A DNA stretch of 16,763 nucleotides. It comes from Synergistales bacterium. GTDB taxonomy: Bacteria > Synergistota > Synergistia > Synergistales > 79-D21. This document shows positions 12,418 to 16,763 of this stretch, piece after piece (position 1 is the first letter of the stretch; every line of letters begins with the position of its first letter). The stretch spans positions 338,401 to 355,163 of the forward strand of contig JADLKH010000004.1 in the NCBI GenBank assembly GCA_015657435.1, given 5' to 3'. The position numbers were made by a program, and so were the translations under genes. The notes beneath the pieces were generated by a model that was given only the letters and a program-made list of their open reading frames with translations, was not told the origin of the DNA and searched no databases.

Positions 12418-13863
12418 ATGAAGAGAATTTTTGCTTTGATCGCAGTCGCGGTTCTCGTGGCCTTCGCCGCTCCGGCGTTCGCCGCGAACCCGTTCGCCGA
12501 CGTGCCCATGAACCACTGGGCCTATGACGCCGTTGCGCAGCTTGCCTCCACGGGCTGCCTCGTCGGCTATCCCGACGGCGCCTACAAGGGACCCCAGCCG
12601 GCCACCCGCTACGAACTGGCCGCCGTTGTGGCCCGCTGCCTGGCCAAGATCGACATGGAGAAGGCCAGCAAACAGGACCTGGAGATGCTGAAGAAGCTGG
12701 TGGTCGAGTTCAAGAGCGAGCTCGACGCGCTGGGCGTGAAGGTGGACAAGCTGGATGCCCGCGTGGCGGTTCTCGAGGAGAGGATCGGCGGCTGGAAGTT
12801 CAGCGGAAACTTCCGCTTCACCGCGAAGTGGGCCGACGACGGCGATATCGAAGACATCATCGTCAACCAGCCCGGACGTACGAATTATTACGGCGTCGAC
12901 CAGGATTCCGACTGGAGCGTCGACCGCTTCCGCTGGAACATTGTGAAGTACGTGGATGACAAGGTGACGCTGAACGTCCGTCTGCAGGGCGGAGGCGGCG
13001 ATGCGCTGAAAGTGGCCCGCGCCTACGCGACGATCCAGTTCCCGTGGGACATCACCGCCAACATCGGCCGGTTCCCGCTCGACTGGGAAGCCGACTTCTA
13101 CGCCACCGACTTCGCCGGCTACATGATGAACGACGCCTACGTCACCGACTACGACCCGCTCGAAACGGCCGTGTGGTTCACGAAACCCTTCTCCATGGGC
13201 AATTTCGAGATGTTCGTCGCCCACAACGAGGACGACAAGTATTCCGACTACTACCAGTACGGCGCCCGGCTCGCGTTTGACATGAACGAGAACCTGAAGC
13301 TGGCAGCCAGCTACGTGAAGTACGATTTCAAGAACGCGCCGGATTTCTCCACCCTGTGGGGCGACCTGATCGTGAACTTCAATGAGAACGTGGCCTTCAA
13401 GGGGCAGTATTTCGTGCAGGACCTGAACGAGGACTGGGCCTGGTTTGACGACTCGCCGTCCGCCTGGAAGGCCATCGTGACGTTCAGCCAGGACATGCTG
13501 AAGTTCACCGACCTGTGGATCGAGTACGCGCAGATCGACCAGGGATTCTACTTCGCCAACGCGGATCCCTACGCCTGGGCACTTGAGGAGAGCATCTTCG
13601 GCTACTACAGCGGGTATGCCCGATACGACTCGAAGGTCCTGAACATCGTGGCGAGGCAGAAGTGGAACGACCAGTGGTGGACGTATGTCCGCTACTTCAG
13701 CTACGAAGGCGGAAACGAGGACTACGATAACTACACCGGCAGCGTGCGCTACAACTACACCCCGAACCTGTGGTTCGAGCTTGGTTACGACAAGGTGGAT
13801 GTCGACGGCGGAACCTGGATTGGGGACGACATGGTGTGGTTCCGCACCACCGTCAACTTCTAG
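12418..13863 (+). CDS. SLH-domain outer-membrane porin of Synergistota type
   Basis: A 481-residue secreted protein, probably an abundant envelope porin. Residues 1-22 are a signal peptide ending AFA. Residues 24-75 form one SLH domain (NPFADVPMNHWAYDAVAQLA, then GYPDGAYKGPQPATRYELAA), which binds cell-wall polymer. Residues 78-120 are a heptad coiled coil (KQDLEMLKKLVVEF, VDKLDARVAVLEERI) spanning the periplasm. Residues 124-481 are rich in alternating aromatic and polar strands and end VWFRTTVNF, the terminal Phe recognised by the outer-membrane assembly machinery. This architecture is the standard Synergistota porin, comparable to Omp-alpha/beta pairs of Thermotoga in one chain. Its own terminator follows at 13887, and the leader has unusual structure around the ribosome-binding site. 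Confidence 0.92.
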   Translation: MKRIFALIAVAVLVAFAAPAFAANPFADVPMNHWAYDAVAQLASTGCLVGYPDGAYKGPQPATRYELAAVVARCLAKIDMEKASKQDLEMLKKLVVEFKSELDALGVKVDKLDARVAVLEERIGGWKFSGNFRFTAKWADDGDIEDIIVNQPGRTNYYGVDQDSDWSVDRFRWNIVKYVDDKVTLNVRLQGGGGDALKVARAYATIQFPWDITANIGRFPLDWEADFYATDFAGYMMNDAYVTDYDPLETAVWFTKPFSMGNFEMFVAHNEDDKYSDYYQYGARLAFDMNENLKLAASYVKYDFKNAPDFSTLWGDLIVNFNENVAFKGQYFVQDLNEDWAWFDDSPSAWKAIVTFSQDMLKFTDLWIEYAQIDQGFYFANADPYAWALEESIFGYYSGYARYDSKVLNIVARQKWNDQWWTYVRYFSYEGGNEDYDNYTGSVRYNYTPNLWFELGYDKVDVDGGTWIGDDMVWFRTTVNF

Positions 13864-13886
13864 TCCCAACCCCGCAAGCGGAGTGT

Positions 13887-13918
13887 AAAAAAGGGCCGGC
13901 CCAAGCCGGCCCTTTTTT
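13887..13918 (+). terminator. Intrinsic terminator of the porin gene
   Basis: A perfect 14-base stem, AAAAAAGGGCCGGC (13887-13900) with its complement (13905-13918), has the loop CCAA and six T residues at the end. It lies 23 bases after the TAG stop. The A and T runs make it able to work in both directions. Confidence 0.93.
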
Positions 13919-13969
13919 CACGACGATGCCGCGGATGAAGGGAAATCCGGGTTTTCGGGAGACGTCACA

Positions 13970-14827
13970 ATGACGTTGTTTGCCCTTGTCCTGATCCTCT
14001 TTTCGGCGCTCCTGCACTCGGTCTGGAACCTGATCCTGAAAAAGGTCGGGGGAGGCCCCGAGTTCACCTGGTTTTTCTCGATGATCTCCCTTGTCCTGTT
14101 CGCCCCCGCAGCCTTCCTGTCCTTTCGGGGCCTGGAGGCGCTGACTCCGGCCGTTCTCGGGATCGTTGCCTTCTCCGCCCTCTGCGAGACGGGCTACTAC
14201 CTGGCTCTTCAGAGGGCCTACCTGAAGGCGGATCTCTCGGTCGTCTACCCCATCGCACGCGGCACGGGACCGTTGCTGACCGTCCTCCTTTCAAGCCCCA
14301 TTCTGGGAGAAGCGTTCGGGCCCGGAGTGCTTTTCGGAACGATCCTGGTTCTTTCCGGCAGCCTGTTCCTGGCCTCGAAGAAGAACCAGCCCACCGTTTT
14401 GCCCCCTGTCGGAGGGATCGCGCCGGGGCTTCTTGCCGGGATCTTCATCTGCGGCTATACGCTGGTCGACAAGGCCGCGGTGTCGATGTTCGGCCTGCCG
14501 CCCGTCTTCTATTTCTGGGCGGTTCTTTTCTTCCAGGTTCTGCTTCTCACGCCGCTGGCGGCGATCCGGAGGGAGGCCCTGCGGGACGCCTGGATTCACA
14601 AGCGCAGGGAAGCCCTGGCGATCGGGATTCTCTGCCCGCTGGCGTACCTGCTGGTTCTCTGGGCCCTTTCCTTTACGCCGGTCAACCGGATCGCCCCCAG
14701 CCGGGAAATCGGCATCGTCTTCGGAACCTTCCTCGGTGCCCGCTTTCTGGGAGAAAAGGGGTTCCGCGGCCGTCTGCTGGCCTCCGCCGCAGTCTTCGCG
14801 GGAATCCTCCTGCTGGCAGCCCGGTGA
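13970..14827 (+). CDS. EamA/DMT-family membrane transporter
   Basis: A 285-residue inner-membrane protein with ten predicted hydrophobic helices in two EamA halves (about 3-135 and 150-284). The N terminus LILFSALLHSVWNLILKK and the block KADLSVVYPIARGTGPLLTVL, repeated in weaker form as TPVNRIAPSREIGIVFGTFL, are typical of a DMT subgroup distinct from the YedA-like protein at 1615-2535. The ATG has CGGGAG about eight bases upstream. The gene lies 106 bases after the porin and its terminator, so it is probably transcribed separately or by read-through. The substrate cannot be inferred. It is convergent with the MR/MLE enzyme gene, 164 bases away. Confidence 0.88.
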   Translation: MTLFALVLILFSALLHSVWNLILKKVGGGPEFTWFFSMISLVLFAPAAFLSFRGLEALTPAVLGIVAFSALCETGYYLALQRAYLKADLSVVYPIARGTGPLLTVLLSSPILGEAFGPGVLFGTILVLSGSLFLASKKNQPTVLPPVGGIAPGLLAGIFICGYTLVDKAAVSMFGLPPVFYFWAVLFFQVLLLTPLAAIRREALRDAWIHKRREALAIGILCPLAYLLVLWALSFTPVNRIAPSREIGIVFGTFLGARFLGEKGFRGRLLASAAVFAGILLLAAR

Positions 14828-14941
14828 GACACGGCCGTCGCGGAGGACCTGAAGGGGGATTGGAAATCGCATCGGAGAGCGCGACCGCTTGAAAAGGTCG
14901 CAAGGTTGGCAAGAAAGAGGATTTTGAAGAAAATCGCGATT

Positions 14942-14986
14942 ACCGGAATGCCGGAGGAGAAGCACGAATTCCTCCGGCATTCCGGT
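14942..14986. terminator. Long hairpin between convergent genes, probable terminator
   Basis: A perfect 17-base stem (14942-14958 with 14970-14986; core CCGGAATGCCGGAGGA) has an 11-base loop. It lies five bases from the MR/MLE stop. Neither side has a strong U run (TTTCTCC on +, TAATCGCGATTTTC on -), so it may act as a weak bidirectional terminator or protect the 3' ends. Confidence 0.55.
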
Positions 14987-14991
14987 TTCTC

Positions 14992-16122
14992 CTAATTTGC
15001 TTTAATGATTTTGGTCCCGGTCTTGAAAGCTTCCAGAACATCTTCCCGGAGGGTGATCCCCAAGCCAGGAGACCTTGGTGCACGGACTTTTCCATCAACG
15101 ATATTTGTCGAGTAATCGGTGATGTCCGCGGCCAATCTCAAGGGCGAGAAGTAGGCATGCCCGAAGGGGTACAGGTTCGAGGTCGTAAGGGCGATATGCA
15201 GGGAAGCGGATTGGGTAATCCCTTCCTCAATCATCGAATTGAACAGAATCTCGATCCCCTTGCTGCGGGCCAGTTCGATGATCTGGAGAGTCGCTTTGAT
15301 GCCGCCGTTTTTACAGACCTTGATGCTGAAAACGTCTGCCGCCTCCAGGCGGATGACTTCCTGTGCATGCCGATAGGAGAGCAGACTCTCGTCAACTGAA
15401 ATGGGGAACCCGCATTTCTTCCGGATAGCGGCTATCCCCTCGATATTCTCCGCGTCGATCGGCTGCTCAAACAGAACCGGATTTGCTTCGCGAACAATGT
15501 CGATGAATTTGAACGCCGAGGGAATGTCATATCCCTGGTTGGCGTCGACGATAAGGGGGTAATCCTTGCCAAGTGAATCACGCACGGCCAGAACACGCTC
15601 TCCATCCTGCACCGGGTCGCCGCCTACCTTGACCATCAGGGAATGGTAGCCTTTTTCCTTCTCGCCCCTTGCAGCGGCTACCGATTCCTCGATCGAACCG
15701 CCTCCGATGGCTCCCATGATGGGCAACTCCTCGTAAAGAGCTCCTCCCAGAACGCGGTAGAGAGGCATTCCCGAAGCTTTCCCCAGGAGGTCATAGCAGG
15801 CCATGTCGAGTGCCGCTTTGGCCATGTGGTTATCACGAACTGCCGAGTCTAGCGTCTCATGGATAATGTGCAGGTTCGTCGGATCTTCCTTGAGGATTGC
15901 GGGAGCCAGGTCTTCCTTTAACACCGCGGCTACGGTTTCGGGTGTTTCTCCCGTGAATCTCCCAAGGGGGTCCGTTTCTCCGTACCCGACATAGCCGTTG
16001 TCCGTATTGACCTTGACGATGATCGGTTTCGTATTTTCAAGATACCCGTACCTTTTGGACAGTTTGTAGGGTTTCTTCAGGGGGATGCGGGTCTCGATGA
16101 TCTCAACGGATGTGATGCGCAT
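14992..16122 (-). CDS. Mandelate racemase/muconate lactonizing enzyme family protein
   Basis: A 376-residue enolase-superfamily enzyme, which abstracts a proton alpha to a carboxylate in racemisation, epimerisation or dehydration. Metal ligands are Asp193 (VDANQG), Glu219 (LFEQP) and Asp244 (VDES). The acid-base pair is Lys165 (LMVKVGG) and Lys268 (SIKVCKNGG, 24 residues after Asp244 as in MLE), placing it in the MLE subgroup. The first Lys of the usual K-x-K motif is Met163. The capping domain (1-130) holds GYGETDPLGRFTGETPE. Candidate activities include dipeptide or amino-acid epimerases, proline-betaine epimerase and 3-hydroxyproline dehydratase; none can be chosen by eye. The ATG has GAGGA seven bases upstream and lies 36 bases after a TRAP permease gene, so the TRAP substrate is probably related. 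Confidence 0.9.
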   Translation of the reverse strand: MRITSVEIIETRIPLKKPYKLSKRYGYLENTKPIIVKVNTDNGYVGYGETDPLGRFTGETPETVAAVLKEDLAPAILKEDPTNLHIIHETLDSAVRDNHMAKAALDMACYDLLGKASGMPLYRVLGGALYEELPIMGAIGGGSIEESVAAARGEKEKGYHSLMVKVGGDPVQDGERVLAVRDSLGKDYPLIVDANQGYDIPSAFKFIDIVREANPVLFEQPIDAENIEGIAAIRKKCGFPISVDESLLSYRHAQEVIRLEAADVFSIKVCKNGGIKATLQIIELARSKGIEILFNSMIEEGITQSASLHIALTTSNLYPFGHAYFSPLRLAADITDYSTNIVDGKVRAPRSPGLGITLREDVLEAFKTGTKIIKAN

Positions 16123-16158
16123 GGCAATTCCTCATCACCTTTCACTAAGGACTTCCTG

Positions 16159-16763
16159 CTAATGGACGTAGCCAAGCAGGGTGGGGAGGAAGAGCGAAAG
16201 GGGCGGCCAATAGGTCGTCACCAGGATCACGGGGAGCGAACAAAAGAGGATCAACAGCATGGCGGGTTTCATCATCTTGTCTATGGTGACTTTTCCCGTT
16301 CGTGCTCCAATGTAGAGAATGCCGGCCATGGGAGGCGTCATCATCCCCATCCCCAGGTTCGCGCCGATGATTGCGGCGAACTGTATGGGATGAACACCCA
16401 ACTGGAGGATGACGGGAAACAGGAGCGGAGTGACAAGGAGAATCCCGCTGAGTTCATCGACGATCATCCCGACGAAAACAAGGAGAACGTTGATGAGGAG
16501 AAGGATAAGTAGCTTGTTTGATGTCAGGCCCAGGAGCATGGTTGCCACATGCTGGGGTACCTGTTCCATTGCATAGATCCGGCTCAGGATGGACGCGAAG
16601 AACGTCATGAGCATCATCGTGCCGGTGCTGACCACGGAGGATCGCAGGTCCAGCATGACCTTTTTGACCGTAAGTTCGCGGTAGACGGCAACGCTTACGA
16701 TGATGGCATAAAAGACGGCCGCTGCAGCCGCCTCGGTGGGGGTCATGATCCCGCCGTAAATCC
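16159..16763 (-). CDS. TRAP transporter large permease (DctM-type), 5' truncated
   Basis: The frame is open through the window end; the first visible codons read IYGGIMTPTEAAAAAVFYA, a conserved internal block of TRAP large permeases, so the start lies beyond base 16763. About 200 C-terminal residues are seen, containing several membrane helices and the blocks VGMIVDELSGILLVTPLLFP and GANLGMGMMTPPMAGILYIG typical of the family. The protein drives Na+-coupled uptake of a carboxylate-type substrate together with a small permease and a periplasmic binding protein, both expected upstream. The MR/MLE gene follows after 36 bases on the same strand. The DNA has lower GC than the rest of the window. 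Confidence 0.93.
   Translation of the reverse strand, partial: IYGGIMTPTEAAAAAVFYAIIVSVAVYRELTVKKVMLDLRSSVVSTGTMMLMTFFASILSRIYAMEQVPQHVATMLLGLTSNKLLILLLINVLLVFVGMIVDELSGILLVTPLLFPVILQLGVHPIQFAAIIGANLGMGMMTPPMAGILYIGARTGKVTIDKMMKPAMLLILFCSLPVILVTTYWPPLSLFLPTLLGYVH

Noticed and set aside
12175..13869. Long - strand open frame (about 564 codons) antisense to the SLH porin
   Set aside because: The + strand has a signal peptide, SLH domain, ribosome-binding site and terminator; the antisense product is low-complexity and Val/His-rich.
14881..14901. GCGACC-N9-GGTCGC hairpin as terminator of the second EamA gene
   Set aside because: Only six base pairs and no following U run on either strand; the 17-bp hairpin at 14942-14986 is a better candidate.

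Overview
The window most likely comes from a member of the Synergistota, a diderm, anaerobic, largely amino-acid-fermenting phylum. Two independent marks support this. One is an outer-membrane porin with an N-terminal S-layer homology domain, a coiled-coil linker and a beta-barrel ending in Phe (12418-13863). The other is a C-terminal tail on the sulfatase (SGGC motif, hydrophobic stretch, Arg/Lys-rich end) that matches the Synergist-CTERM sorting signal. The DNA is GC-rich (about 63-68% in lines counted by hand) up to about 14990. It falls to roughly 45-55% over most of the last 1.8 kb.

Layout. 1-1488 (+): the 3' end of an mprF-type gene, a Cys-rich DUF1847 protein and a DUF1232 (YkvA-like) protein, tightly spaced. 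1487-1630: a nested inverted repeat with a bidirectional terminator hairpin at its centre, lying between convergent genes. 1615-7662 (-): a five-gene transport cluster read as binding protein, double-domain permease, ATPase, DeoC-type aldolase and EamA exporter. The last three genes overlap end to start. 7663-7877: a divergent promoter region. 7878-8993 (+): a bacterial homologue of archaeo-eukaryotic release factors (baeRF-like), followed by a strong terminator. 9037-11977 (-): a serine-type sulfatase overlapping an anaerobic sulfatase-maturating radical SAM enzyme. 11978-12417: a 440-bp divergent intergenic region with promoter, operator and leader-structure candidates. 12418-13863 (+): the SLH porin and its terminator. 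13970-14827 (+): a second EamA transporter. 14992-16763 (-): an enolase-superfamily (MR/MLE) enzyme downstream of the 3' end of a TRAP large permease, in lower-GC DNA.

How the genes may work together. The binding protein resembles the AfuA branch of the 'ferric' family, which takes sugar phosphates. Its gene leads an operon that also encodes an aldolase of the deoxyribose-phosphate family, so uptake and cleavage of a phosphorylated or otherwise acidic small molecule is a reasonable hypothesis. The aldolase, however, has changes near its phosphate pocket. The permease carries an unusual extracytoplasmic domain of about 140 residues at its N terminus. The sulfatase and its maturase form a self-contained two-gene unit; the sulfatase has a non-canonical S-T-S-S-R active-site signature and a putative surface-anchoring tail. 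The TRAP permease and MR/MLE enzyme look like a catabolic uptake-plus-enzyme pair, possibly acquired. No tRNA, rRNA, CRISPR array, transposase or phage gene was seen.
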